Source: Methylobacterium sp. W2 (GTDB taxonomy: Bacteria > Pseudomonadota > Alphaproteobacteria > Rhizobiales > Beijerinckiaceae). Taken from it: 37,851 bases of DNA. Both the position numbers and the translations under genes were made by a program. The DNA lies in the NCBI RefSeq assembly GCF_020662345.1, contig NZ_VMOA01000051.1, positions 1 to 37,851 of the forward strand. Reading direction: 5' to 3'. This document shows positions 8,650 through 16,590 of the stretch, piece after piece (positions within the stretch are counted from its first letter, which is position 1; each line of letters begins with the position of its first letter). Under the pieces are notes generated by a model. That model worked only from the letters and a program-made list of their open reading frames with translations, had not been told where the DNA came from and did no database searches.

Positions 8650-8811
8650 GGAATGGGGGTTTGGGGTGTTTTGGGGGTTTGTTTCATCCCAACGTGGCAA
8701 ACTGTCAGTGAATCTCGACTTATCGTACCAGCGAGCGCACAGGCGAGCGCACATGACAGTTTACGGGTAGCGGCCAAATCGTACCCCCGAAACCACCGAA
8801 ACCCCCAATCC
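8650..8811. repeat. 162-bp imperfect inverted repeat with tandem 12-mers in the centre
   Basis: Two 58-base arms (8650-8707 and 8754-8811) are inverted copies. The outer 32 bases match at 25 positions and contain runs of five G in one arm and five C in the other. The inner 9 bases, AAACTGTCA and TGACAGTTT, match perfectly. The 46-base centre carries GCGAGCGCACA twice in tandem (8731-8741 and 8743-8753). The structure begins 12 bp after the primase stop codon. A replication origin or other site used by the primase is plausible; a large transcript hairpin is the alternative. Confidence 0.65.
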
Positions 8812-8828
8812 GATCCGGTGGCCTGCCA

Positions 8829-9190
8829 ATGATCCCCGCCGGAGACCAGTGGGGACCGTTCGCCCCCAACCTCGACCCGGCCGAACGCCGCGCTCGCCTC
8901 CCGTCCCTGCGCGCTTTGAGCCGCGTCTACGCCGATCCCCGCGCCCTCACCGTCTGCTAGCTTCTCGCTCAGGCCGAGACCGACCTCCACGCCTTGGAGC
9001 CAGCCAGCCGAGCCCTCAATCACCTCGCGCCCCTCGACCGTCGCGTGGTCTGCCTCTATCGGCGACGATGAGGCTCAGGCCCTCGCCGAGACCCTGTACA
9101 GCCGCAGGAACGCGATCAGGGGCGCGCTGAGGCCCATCGGCATCCCAGCTGGGCGGCCGAGCCTGTTCCCGCCGCGCCAGCGCCCTGTAA
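8829..9190 (+). pseudogene. Decayed small gene downstream of the primase
   Basis: From an ATG at 8829 the frame reads MIPAGDQWGPFAPNLDPAER and onward. It meets a TAG at 8958-8960, resumes in the same frame (LLAQAETDLHALEPASRALN...), then needs a frameshift near 9066 to continue as DEAQALAETLYSRRNAIRGA and PAGRPSLFPPRQRP up to about 9190. The regular helical, Ala/Arg/Leu-rich composition across these breaks suggests one former protein of about 120 residues. I do not recognise the family. The alternative is chance open reading in GC-rich DNA. Confidence 0.4.
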
Positions 9191-9221
9191 TCCGCGGCGT
9201 GCTTTTTCCGAGATGCCCACG

Positions 9222-10043
9222 CTACTGCCGAGCGGCAGCGGTAGGATGTCCGTGCGCGGCTTTGCCTGCGGCGATACTATCGAGCAGCTGCGCCGAAACG
9301 CCTTTGCCGCGAAGGGCGCTCAACGGGATTACTGCCGGGCGCCCACACACCGCAGTAGCATGCACGACATCTATGGATTGCACGGCGATCCCGAGTTCAC
9401 TGGCATCTGCCCATACAGACAATGCGCCAGTGTCATCGCTGGGGGTATCTGCACATATCTCGTTGCCGGGCTCATCATTAGAGGGGCCGCGTGCCTCTTT
9501 CCAAAGCCGAAACAAGGCAGGTGACGACAAGTAGCCAGTCGGTTTTCCTGTCTTGCTGTTTTTGTCAGTCGTACCGCCGAGTTGCGGCCCAAGTAGATCA
9601 ACCCAATTGACAGGCTTTCCGGTTAAAAGGTCATACGTGATGCCATTATTATCATGTGTAGGGTAGGCTGTGCCGCAATAGGTATCGTCGTCCATAAAGA
9701 CAGTTAGAAATCCTGGCCCAGTCATCGGCACGCTGACTTTGCGGGTGAACGATCCACCGGCAGGCGCCTCCATGTCCTTGGCCATGACTTCACACTCTTT
9801 GATTGAAGACCGGGCTTCGGCATCGAGCTGGGTGAGGGCGTGGTTGATTCGATCGTATGCTATACCAGGCGTGGGCTTGAGCCTGGGCAGCGCTTGGACG
9901 CCGGGACCAATCTGACGCTGATGGAGAAGTTTGACTGCGGAACCGGCAGCTGGTGGGGCATATGCCGGTTCCGCCCAGGTCGGGCTGCTTGAGATAAGCA
10001 GAACCAATGTGGTGAGGGCTGTCCGAGTTCTCATTGTGGCCAT
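9222..10043 (-). CDS. Secreted protein, DUF3298/RsiV-like region
   Basis: 273 residues with a clear Sec signal peptide (RTRTALTTLVLLISSSPTWA, cleavage probably after AEP). The mature part contains GPGFLTVFMDDDTYCGTAYP and then ITYDLLTGKPVNWVDLL, which resembles the repeating pattern of DUF3298-type periplasmic domains (strand, T-Y-C-GGAHP, then FDL-TGK-V). Several cysteines (about 83, 116, 198, 233) could form disulphides. Translation may start at 10043 or at the second ATG at 10034; neither has a strong ribosome site. It is isolated: the next gene to the right on the same strand is 260 bp away. The function is unknown; periplasmic or extracellular location is well supported by the signal peptide. 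Confidence 0.65.
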   Translation of the reverse strand: MATMRTRTALTTLVLLISSSPTWAEPAYAPPAAGSAVKLLHQRQIGPGVQALPRLKPTPGIAYDRINHALTQLDAEARSSIKECEVMAKDMEAPAGGSFTRKVSVPMTGPGFLTVFMDDDTYCGTAYPTHDNNGITYDLLTGKPVNWVDLLGPQLGGTTDKNSKTGKPTGYLSSPALFRLWKEARGPSNDEPGNEICADTPSDDTGALSVWADASELGIAVQSIDVVHATAVCGRPAVIPLSALRGKGVSAQLLDSIAAGKAAHGHPTAAARQ

Positions 10044-10251
10044 CCATCGAGCGCGATTACACGTTCACAGGAGAGCTAAGGTCGAGTTGTAAAGATCACT
10101 CTGTGAAACCAGTAAAAGCGGATCGAGTGCACCGCCGACCTGTTTCAGCCTTAACATGCAGTAAGCTCGGCACATGCAGCACAGCGGGCTGCCCGACTGC
10201 CGGGTGCACTGCCTTCCCCCTTAACGCACCCTTTCACGGTGCGAGCGCTAA

Positions 10252-10278
10252 GGCGGAGGGGCCTTTCGCCCCACCGCC
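10252..10278 (-). terminator. Hairpin downstream of the small secreted protein gene
   Basis: GGCGG-A-GGGGC (10252-10262) pairs with GCCCC-A-CCGCC (10268-10278) around a 5-base loop. It lies 25 bp after the stop codon of the minus-strand gene at 10303. The T-tract on the minus strand is poor, so it may be a weak terminator or an mRNA-stabilising hairpin. Confidence 0.4.
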
Positions 10279-10302
10279 AACTACGACCGTTCTCAATGGG
10301 CT

Positions 10303-10569
10303 TTAGCGGTTACCGCCTGAGGTGCGGCCATACTGCCAGACCGGGAAGCTGTTCTGCTCGGCATTCCCTTCCTGGGCCGAGTCGTGACCCCGGCCACGGC
10401 CGTACCCGATCGAGCCGGTCGTGAGCTCGTCATCGGCCGCAGCGGAGGACATCACGTCATAGGCCGGGACCTGCCCCCGTGCGAGATAGTCCTTGGCAAG
10501 CGCGGGCGAAGCAATGGCGCTGACGCTCAGGACGACAGCAGCAGCAGCAGAAGCAATACGAGTGTTCAT
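10303..10569 (-). CDS. Small secreted protein with C-terminal QYG-TSGGNR motif
   Basis: 88 residues starting MNTRIASAAAAVVLSVSAIA, a signal peptide probably cut after PALA. The mature chain is short and ends in EGNAEQNSFPVWQYGRTSGG plus NR. The same ending occurs in the protein at 11319-11585 (EGNANQQNFPVQQYGQTSGG plus NRC), so the two are paralogues that diverged everywhere except the signal peptide and the tail. The start at 10569 is preferred because the signal peptide begins there and AAGTGGA lies about 10 bp upstream; an ATG 12 bases earlier exists. The function is unknown. The conserved aromatic/Gly tail could be a binding or anchoring peptide. Confidence 0.7.
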   Translation of the reverse strand: MNTRIASAAAAVVLSVSAIASPALAKDYLARGQVPAYDVMSSAAADDELTTGSIGYGRGRGHDSAQEGNAEQNSFPVWQYGRTSGGNR

Positions 10570-10581
10570 GGCACAATCCAC

Positions 10582-11168
10582 TTGGGTTTGCGCGGTCTCC
10601 GTCGGATGGCGGTGGGCCGTGACTTTCTCAGAAACCTTGATCTAGGCCCCTTGGAGCCGGAACGGCGTGCCGTTGGGCACACACGATCTGACCAAGTGGA
10701 ATTTCAATCTGGCTCCGAACCCTACGGTCGGATACCGACCTCGGAGGGGTGGCGGAGACCATGCCTAACGCGATGCGGCAGGAATGCCGTGTTGGTCATT
10801 GCCGCCATTGGCAACACCAAGTCCCAATGCGCCGCACTCCGGGGAGTACCACCCGATCCGCATCGCGACGCCGACCGGCTCGATAGTCGGTCGCCCATTG
10901 CCGCCTCAAGAGCTTGGAGCGCCAATGCGATGCGCTCGGGAAACTCACCCTCCGGAGGCGGGAAGGCGCATGTCATGGCGCGGTCGACTCCGACCATAAA
11001 GGGAGATGCCTCCCCGTACCCGCTGTGGAGATGCCGGGTGGTGAACTGTCTGTTCATGGGGGGACTGACGGCTACGGCGCCGGCTCGCTGACGGGCGGCC
11101 AATCCGCCCGCGGACATGCTTAATTCTTCAACCGTGGCTTGGTTCGAGCGCGGATCTAAGGAATCGAC
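10582..11168. other. Gap of about 590 bp between the two paralogous genes
   Basis: A minus-strand frame at 10722-11117 (131 residues, including TCAFPPPEGEFPERIALALQ) is open but has no convincing start or family resemblance. I see no repeat longer than chance. The region upstream of 10569 presumably holds that gene's promoter. Confidence 0.4.
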
Positions 11169-11194
11169 GAAAAAGGCCGCCCATAGGCGGCCTT
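11169..11194 (-). terminator. Rho-independent terminator of the microprotein operon
   Basis: On the minus strand a perfect 9-bp stem, AAGGCCGCC with GGCGGCCTT around a 4-base loop, is followed by TTTTT. It lies 32 bp after the stop codon of the 30-residue ORF at 11227, which supports that ORF being the last gene of the transcript. Confidence 0.85.
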
Positions 11195-11226
11195 CCTGCG
11201 AGTCGATGAATATTAGAACGAGGGTG

Positions 11227-11319
11227 TCAGAGCCCCATCAGCACGTTGGCTGAGCTGAACAGCGTCGCAGCCAGCATGAAGGACGCGACTGCGGCCATGG
11301 CGTATGAGAAAACCTTCAT
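11227..11319 (-). CDS. 30-residue hydrophobic microprotein, translationally coupled
   Basis: The ATG at 11317-11319 overlaps the TAA stop of the upstream secreted-protein gene by one base (TAATG), a classic reinitiation arrangement. The product starts MKVFSYAMAAVASFMLAATL and continues with FSSANVLMGL. It is a single strongly hydrophobic stretch after one Lys, so it is either a one-helix membrane peptide or an uncleaved signal-like peptide. A strong terminator follows 32 bp downstream, so the pair forms a two-gene operon. It is too short for most gene finders. The second paralogue at 10303 has no such downstream partner. Confidence 0.6.
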   Translation of the reverse strand: MKVFSYAMAAVASFMLAATLFSSANVLMGL

Positions 11320-11585
11320 TAGCAGCGGTTCCCGCCGGACGTCTGGCCGTACTGCTGGACCGGGAAGTTCTGCTGGTTCGCATTACCCTCGGCGGCCGAG
11401 CTCATCGGGCAGCTGGCCGGGTTACGCGAGAACGCGCTGTCGCGGGTACCAAGCGAGCCAGTAGCATCGACCTCATGCGAGTTGAACGAGGTGTAGCGGG
11501 ACGGACGCTCGAAAGCCATCGCGGAAGAGATCGGAGCAACGCCAAGGATAAGAGCGGTGGCGATGGCGGCGATACGGGTCTTCAT
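11319..11585 (-). CDS. Small secreted protein with C-terminal QYG-TSGGNR motif
   Basis: 88 residues. The signal peptide MKTRIAAIATALILGVAPIS is probably cleaved after SAMA. The mature chain begins FERPSRYTSFNSHEVDATGS and ends EGNANQQNFPVQQYGQTSGG plus NRC. It is a paralogue of the protein at 10303-10569. A cysteine in the mature part (in NPASCP) and a terminal one could pair. AGGAG lies 13 bp upstream of the ATG. It is followed without a gap by a microprotein gene and then a terminator. No enzymatic motif is seen; a small envelope or extracellular protein is likely. Confidence 0.75.
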   Translation of the reverse strand: MKTRIAAIATALILGVAPISSAMAFERPSRYTSFNSHEVDATGSLGTRDSAFSRNPASCPMSSAAEGNANQQNFPVQQYGQTSGGNRC

Positions 11586-11728
11586 GTGGATGACTTAGCT
11601 CCTTTGCGCTACAGTCCTGGGATCAGGTCTGTTTGCTGCTGTCTGAAACTAAGATAGGGTGCCAATCTAATTCTTGACGTGCCGACGCACACCCGATGGC
11701 GCGGATTAACTCCACTGGAGTGGAAGCC

Positions 11729-11935
11729 ATGACCCCGAGCGAACAAGCCGCCTATGTCCGGGGCGTGAAGCAGGCCCGTGAAATGGCGAAGATCGCAGCC
11801 GTCACCATCGAGGCTCGCGACGATCACAAGAATGTTCGCCAGCAGGCGGCCGCCGCTGCCCTTCACGGATTGGCTGAGGGTTTGAAGGAGCTACTGTCGG
11901 CCAAGGTCGCATCTATTCCGGCCCCAGTGTGTTGA
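11729..11935 (+). CDS. Small hypothetical cytoplasmic protein
   Basis: 68 residues beginning MTPSEQAAYVRGVKQAREMA. It is predicted to be mostly helical (AKIAAVTIEARDDHKNVRQQ, AAAAALHGLAEGLKELLSAK). The start at 11729 is preferred over 11696 because GGAGTGGAAG precedes it closely. It has no signal peptide or recognised domain. Proteins of similar size and helical pattern are common in Methylobacterium accessory DNA, but I cannot name a function. Confidence 0.55.
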   Translation: MTPSEQAAYVRGVKQAREMAKIAAVTIEARDDHKNVRQQAAAAALHGLAEGLKELLSAKVASIPAPVC

Positions 11936-11998
11936 TCTTTGTCGATATCGACCAAGGCAAAATCCCTGCTCATGGATGCACTTAAGGGCGATATGCGA

Positions 11999-12071
11999 TA
12001 TGCAGGTCTTCATGGAAACCTGCATAACGGGATTCAGGGATAGCTGTTTTAAGGGTGATTCAAACAGCTAT
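11999..12071. repeat. Two perfect palindromes in tandem upstream of the DUF5681 gene
   Basis: TATGCAGGT (11999-12007) pairs with ACCTGCATA (12018-12026) around 10 bases. ATAGCTGTTT (12040-12049) pairs with AAACAGCTAT (12062-12071) around 12 bases. The second ends 20 bp before the DUF5681 start codon. They may be operator sites or two leader-RNA hairpins. Confidence 0.6.
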
Positions 12072-12091
12072 GGCAGACAGCAGGGACGACG

Positions 12092-12514
12092 ATGGCAGCA
12101 CGAGGAAAGCCGTTCCAGAAGGGTCAGACGGGCAACCCTGCCGGCCGGCCCAAAGGCAGCCGTAGCAAGTCTACGCTCGCCCTGGAGGCCATCCTGGAGG
12201 GCGACGCCGAGAGCATCGTTCGCAAAGCCATCGAGCTAGCTACCAACGGCGACACCCAGGCCCTGCGCATGTGCCTGGATCGCCTCATGCCGGCCAGGAA
12301 GGACCGCCCCGTGCAGTTCGACCTCCCCGTGATCGAAACCACTGCTGACCTGCCCAGGGCCACCCACGCCCTGCTGCAGGCCGTTGCCGCTGGCGAACTC
12401 ACCCCGTCCGAGGCCGCCGACATCTCGAAATCCGTCGACGCTCACGTCCGTGCCATCGAGGCAACGGATCTGCATGAGCGCCTTGCCCGCCTCGAGGAGA
12501 TGACCCAACCATGA
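12092..12514 (+). CDS. DUF5681 domain protein (phage/island type)
   Basis: 140 residues. The N-terminus KPFQKGQTGNPAGRPKGSRS is the hallmark basic, Gly/Pro-rich motif of DUF5681 proteins, which are common next to packaging or DNA-processing genes of phages and islands. The rest is helical (LALEAILEGDAESIVRKAIE, ALRMCLDRLMPARKDRPVQF) and ends in a possible coiled segment. The start is supported by AGGGA upstream. The stop overlaps the next gene's start (ATGA), so the two are co-translated. The molecular role of the family is not established; binding DNA through the basic N-terminus is likely. Confidence 0.75.
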   Translation: MAARGKPFQKGQTGNPAGRPKGSRSKSTLALEAILEGDAESIVRKAIELATNGDTQALRMCLDRLMPARKDRPVQFDLPVIETTADLPRATHALLQAVAAGELTPSEAADISKSVDAHVRAIEATDLHERLARLEEMTQP

Positions 12515-12774
12515 CCTCGAAAGTGATCGATCCCCGCCTCCGTAGGCTGGAAAAGGTGAGGAAGGCCAACCGTTTCGACAACATGTCGGAGGAGCAACTG
12601 AACGAGGAGATCAACCTTTACATCGGCGAGGTCTGCGCGCCGTACGGCACCGTCAACGCCACGGCCGAGGCCTTGAAGACATCCCCAGACCGGTTGGACC
12701 AGGAAGTGGCCGGGCACCTCGAATGGTACATCAACTATGTGGGCGAGGAGCGGGCTGCCGGGCGGATGGGGTGA
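12511..12774 (+). CDS. Hypothetical partner of the DUF5681 protein
   Basis: 87 residues, starting inside the stop codon of the DUF5681 gene (ATGA overlap). Sequence features are a basic N-terminal stretch (DPRLRRLEKVRKANRFDNMS) followed by acidic helices (EEQLNEEINLYIGEVCAPYG). No domain is recognised. Co-translation with the DUF5681 gene suggests that the two act together. Confidence 0.6.
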   Translation: MTSKVIDPRLRRLEKVRKANRFDNMSEEQLNEEINLYIGEVCAPYGTVNATAEALKTSPDRLDQEVAGHLEWYINYVGEERAAGRMG

Positions 12775-12829
12775 GGGACCGGATGAGGACGACTAGATCG
12801 AAGGACAATTGCGATGACGAACGATCGTT

Positions 12830-15190
12830 TTAGGCAGCATACGTTAGCTCATTGTGTGAGAGTGATAATGGTGCGCGTTCAGGGCGTCCGATCAGGTAAC
12901 CCTGAGCGGCGTCGCATCCAAACGATCTTACTAGCGAGAGCTGATCGGCATCTTCGATGCCTTCCGCAAGTGTCGGGATACTCATATCCCGTCCCATCTG
13001 CGTGATCGCCTTAATGACCGCCATTGAATGCTTGTCATTGATTGCCGATGCAACGAAGCTGCGGTCGATTTTGATCCGATCAACCGGCAAATCGCGTAGG
13101 TGAGCGAAGGACGAGTACCCCGTCCCAAAATCGTCCATTGCGATCTTGATGCCAAGCTGGCGCAATGACGACAGAGTGTGAACAAGCTGTGGCCCATTTT
13201 CGACCAGTGCAGTTTCTGTGAGTTCGATCTCCAGCCTATGTGCAGGCAAACCGCTCTTAGCCAGCGCCGAAGTTACGTGAGCGAGAAGCATTGGTGAGCG
13301 GAACTGGACTGCAGAGACGTTGACCGCCACATGCTGGTTCGTCGGCCAAGTAATTGCCTGACGACACGCTTCTTCCAAGACCCAGCGACCGATCGAGACG
13401 ATCAACCCAGTTTCCTCCGCGAGTGGGATGAACGTCGCCGGCGAAACGGTCCCCCGGGTCGGATGCTCCCACCGGATCAATGCCTCGAACCCGACGATGC
13501 TGTCGTCCATAAGGGCCATGATCGGCTGAAACGCGAGATAGAACTGGTTTTCGGCCAAGGCGATCCGGAGCTCGTTTTCCAAGAGATGCCGGTCGGCGAT
13601 GGCTTCCATCATTCCAGGCGTATAACGAGCCGCGCGGCCGCGCCCGTGGCGCTTGGCTTCGTACAGGGCGATGTCGGCTCGCTGCATCAAGTCCGCGGGG
13701 CTCGACGTTTCCTCCGTGCCGCATACGCCAATGCTGCAACCAATCACGACGGTAAGATCATCAAATGTATATGGCTTTTCAATTTCGGCGACAATGTGCT
13801 CGGCAAGCGTCTCGGAAGCCTCTGCACCCACACGGGTGAGCACCGCCATCTCATCGCCGCCGTGACGCGCAACGAACCCAATTTCCCCGACCATCTCATT
13901 TAGCCGCTCGGCCACACCAGCGAGGAGGCGATCGCCGATGCCATGGCCGAAGGTATCGTTGACAGCCTTGAATCGATCGAGATCGATGAGCAAAAGTGTG
14001 ACCGGTTGCTCCGACTCAGAAGCCTGCGTCATGTGCTCGACAAGCGAACGCCGGTTTGCCAATCCCGTAAGCGGATCCTGATAGGCAAGCTGCGAAATTT
14101 CCCGCTGCGCCTCTCTTGCCTGTGTAACGTCATCGAATGTCAGCACCGCGCCATCGTCGATAGGCTGGCAGACGATAGACAAGATTCGGCCGTCGTCGAA
14201 CACATGCTCGACGCGTGTTTCATCATCTTTGACGATCCAAGCCCGATGGTTTGCCAACACCCGCGCGACCCGGTCCCCGTCCCATCCATTCGCACTTCCG
14301 GTCTGCTCCAGATATGCCGTCAGGCTCATCCCCCGGGTCATAGTTCCCGGAGCGAGGTTGAGCATCGTGCAGAGGCGCTCGTTGTAGAGCTCGATGACCT
14401 CCGTCGCCGACACCGTGAGGATGCCGTTCGACATGTTACGCAGTGCAGTCGCCAGTACACGGGTATGAAGGGTCTCTTGGGTTTCAAAGCGCTTAGCTGC
14501 GCTCATCGCGAGGAATGTGCCCAGCAGAAGGATTGCCGCGCCGGTTGCGGTGAGTACGCTGAGGGCACCCTGAATACCCGGAAGGAGCTGATCGACCTGC
14601 TCCCCAACCAGAACAGTACCCGCTAGCGAGAGGAAATGCGTTCCGCAAACGGCGACGACAACGAGAGAAACGGTGACAACCGGTGGGTTGGCTCGCCTTG
14701 GCAAAGCGCAAGCCATGGCCATGCAGATGACACCCACTAGGCAAGCGACAATGTTGAAGCCGATTGACTGTGATTGATTGCACCCTTCCAATGCAGCCAT
14801 ACCGGTGATGTGCATCACGCCGATGCCGAGACCCGCCGCCGCGCCGGCAACGAACCGCATCCATAGCTGCGTGCATATAGTCGATAGGGCGAGAGGTATT
14901 CCGACTGCTATGATTGCCGCAGCAGCAGATATCACAGTTGTTTCAAGGTGGTAGTTCAAGACAATATCGGTTCGGTACCCAAGCATCGCTACGAAGTGAG
15001 TCGTCCAGACACCAATGCCTGCAACCACAGCTATTACAAGCAGCCACCATCGTTTGAGGCTCGTTGTAGCGATCTCCGCTTGGCCCCTGAGCCCCACGAT
15101 CAACCAAGCGCTAAAGGCACAGATGGTAGCTGCGGCGAGAACAAAGCTCGGCGATTGGCTATCGAGGAACGAGGCAGACACTGATTGCAT
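12830..15190 (-). CDS. MHYT-PAS-GGDEF-EAL cyclic-di-GMP protein
   Basis: 786 residues, membrane-bound. Residues 15-235 form seven-helix MHYT-type sensing segments with degenerate repeats (WTTHFVAMLGY at 62-72, GVMHITGMAAL at 124-134, GTHFLSLAG at 183-191). These are proposed in this family to bind a metal and sense a diatomic gas. A PAS-like stretch spans about 245-355. The GGDEF domain has HGGDEM at 443-448, with Met in place of the last Phe, and no RxxD inhibitory site directly before it. The EAL domain has FEALIRW at 568-574 and DDFGTGYSSF further on. The protein could make and/or degrade cyclic di-GMP; the intact EAL makes phosphodiesterase activity likely. The start has GGGGG about 13 bp upstream. 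Confidence 0.9.
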   Translation of the reverse strand: MQSVSASFLDSQSPSFVLAAATICAFSAWLIVGLRGQAEIATTSLKRWWLLVIAVVAGIGVWTTHFVAMLGYRTDIVLNYHLETTVISAAAAIIAVGIPLALSTICTQLWMRFVAGAAAGLGIGVMHITGMAALEGCNQSQSIGFNIVACLVGVICMAMACALPRRANPPVVTVSLVVVAVCGTHFLSLAGTVLVGEQVDQLLPGIQGALSVLTATGAAILLLGTFLAMSAAKRFETQETLHTRVLATALRNMSNGILTVSATEVIELYNERLCTMLNLAPGTMTRGMSLTAYLEQTGSANGWDGDRVARVLANHRAWIVKDDETRVEHVFDDGRILSIVCQPIDDGAVLTFDDVTQAREAQREISQLAYQDPLTGLANRRSLVEHMTQASESEQPVTLLLIDLDRFKAVNDTFGHGIGDRLLAGVAERLNEMVGEIGFVARHGGDEMAVLTRVGAEASETLAEHIVAEIEKPYTFDDLTVVIGCSIGVCGTEETSSPADLMQRADIALYEAKRHGRGRAARYTPGMMEAIADRHLLENELRIALAENQFYLAFQPIMALMDDSIVGFEALIRWEHPTRGTVSPATFIPLAEETGLIVSIGRWVLEEACRQAITWPTNQHVAVNVSAVQFRSPMLLAHVTSALAKSGLPAHRLEIELTETALVENGPQLVHTLSSLRQLGIKIAMDDFGTGYSSFAHLRDLPVDRIKIDRSFVASAINDKHSMAVIKAITQMGRDMSIPTLAEGIEDADQLSLVRSFGCDAAQGYLIGRPERAPLSLSHNELTYAA

Positions 15191-15651
15191 GCGATCGAAT
15201 TGCCCCCAATAAGTTTGCGCTCCATCAATTTGTAGGGTGTTCGAATCGTTTATTTTCAGAGCCCTCTGATTCTCTTTAGGTTTGGCTGCTGCGGCGATTC
15301 GTCACCATAAACGTGGTGCGTTGTTGCATGCTCCGAATACTAAGGGACTATTCGATAACATATAACAGGTCACTGCGTCCGAAATTTTGATTATAGCTTT
15401 AATGACTTTCCGATCTTCGGTTTGCAAGATCGCTGAGTACGGAGAGTGATGCATCGGATATAAGTTGAAAAGCGGCTGGCGGGGCGGATGTAGTAAGTGA
15501 TCGGAATGTTGCAGAGGAATGATCTAACTATTTATTCGACCGCCGCTGTTATCTCATGGTGAAATTACGACCCTTTTGTACACGGATCTATGTCAGCGAT
15601 GGTTGACCGCAGACCCCAGAGCATGGATATCACCCAGCAAATTTTGGCGAT
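15191..15651. other. Gap between the c-di-GMP gene and the insertion sequence
   Basis: About 460 bp with no credible gene. The part next to 15190 should contain the promoter of the c-di-GMP gene. The right end is the target DNA of the IS element. Confidence 0.5.
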
Positions 15652-15653
15652 TA

Positions 15654-16497
15654 GTGCCTGTCGTCGCTTGAACGGATTGGCGCGTTTTGCGTTTTCGTCT
15701 CTCTGATTGCGGGAGGGACGATGCTGAGCGATGCGCAATGGTCTGAACTGGAGCCGCTGGTCGAGGCCTGCCGGCCCAAGGCCAAGACGCCACCGCAGCA
15801 CCTGCAACGCACGCTCTCGGCGATCCTCTGGCGGCATCAGAACGGGGCCAAATGGCGGGCGATCCCGGAGGAACTGGGTCCGTGGTGGCGGGCTGCCCAG
15901 ATCTTCATTCGCTGGTCCCGGGCCGGTGTCTGGGAGCGGCTGCTCAGCCTGGTGCAGGAGCGCGGTGTCCAACTCGGAATGGTGTTCCTCGACGGCACGA
16001 ACGTGCGGGCTCACCAAAAGGCGGCCGGGGCCGCCAAAAGGGGGGATCTGCGGCCGAGCGAGATCATCGTGAAGCACTTGGCCGCTCGCGTGGCGGCTAT
16101 GGCACCAAGGCTTGCGTGATCGCCGACGGGCGGGGCCGCGCCATCGCCTTCCGGCTGGCGCCCGGTCAGGCCCATGAGCTGCCCCATGCGGTGCCGCTGC
16201 TCGACGGGCTGCCCAGCGTGCCGAAGTGGGTCGTGGGCGACCGTGGCTACACCAGCCACGCCTTCCGCGAGCACATCTGGACCATGGGCGCACGGCCCGT
16301 GATCCCGCCGCAGCGCCATGAGGCGCCCGTCGCCTGCCCGGACTGGATCTACAACAACCGCAACCAAGTCGAGCGCCTCTGGGCCAGGCTCAAGGAATGG
16401 CGGGCCATCGCCACACGCTACGAAAAGACAGCCGCCAGCTTCATGGGCATCCTCTACCTCGCCGCCGCACTCGATTGGCTCAAGCGATGACACGCTC
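15654..16497 (+). mobile_element. Complete IS5-family element (IS427-like), 844 bp
   Basis: The left end GTGCCTGTCGTCGCTTGAA and the inverse of the right end GAGCGTGTCATCGCTTGAG are imperfect inverted repeats (16 of 19 match). Each end is flanked by TA (15652-15653 and 16498-16499), the expected 2-bp target duplication. Size, terminal repeats, TA target and two-frame transposase fit the IS427 group of IS5. Both ends are present, so the element may still be mobile. Confidence 0.85.
15721..16490 (+). CDS. IS5-family DDE transposase in two frames
   Basis: The first frame (15721-16119) encodes the DUF4096-like N-terminus (LSDAQWSELEPLVEACRPKA) and the first catalytic Asp (MVFLDGTNVRAHQKAAG). The second frame, open from 15852 and ending at 16490, supplies the rest: RSRGGYGTKACVIADGRGRA, the second Asp in VVGDRGYTS, and the Glu in NQVERLWARLKEWR. 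The two must be joined by a -1 shift, probably at AAAAGGGGGG (16036-16045), after which the second frame continues the family pattern. Programmed slippage or transcriptional realignment is usual in this IS group, so I treat this as one functional gene rather than a mutation. The initiating ATG at 15721 follows GGGAGGG. Confidence 0.85.
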
Positions 16498-16590
16498 TAG
16501 CCCAAGCAGCCTGCGGACTGTATGGGATTCGGCCGCTACGAGGAGCGCACGCTTGCTGGATCTCGCGAACGTCAATGGTAGATAGTTGAA

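Noticed and set aside
9199..9534. 111-codon plus-strand frame opposite the secreted DUF3298-like protein
   Set aside because: Shadow of the minus-strand gene, which has a signal peptide and family-like motifs.
10722..11117. 131-codon minus-strand frame between the paralogous secreted protein genes
   Set aside because: No ribosome site, no recognisable domain and low-complexity ends; kept only as part of the gap description.
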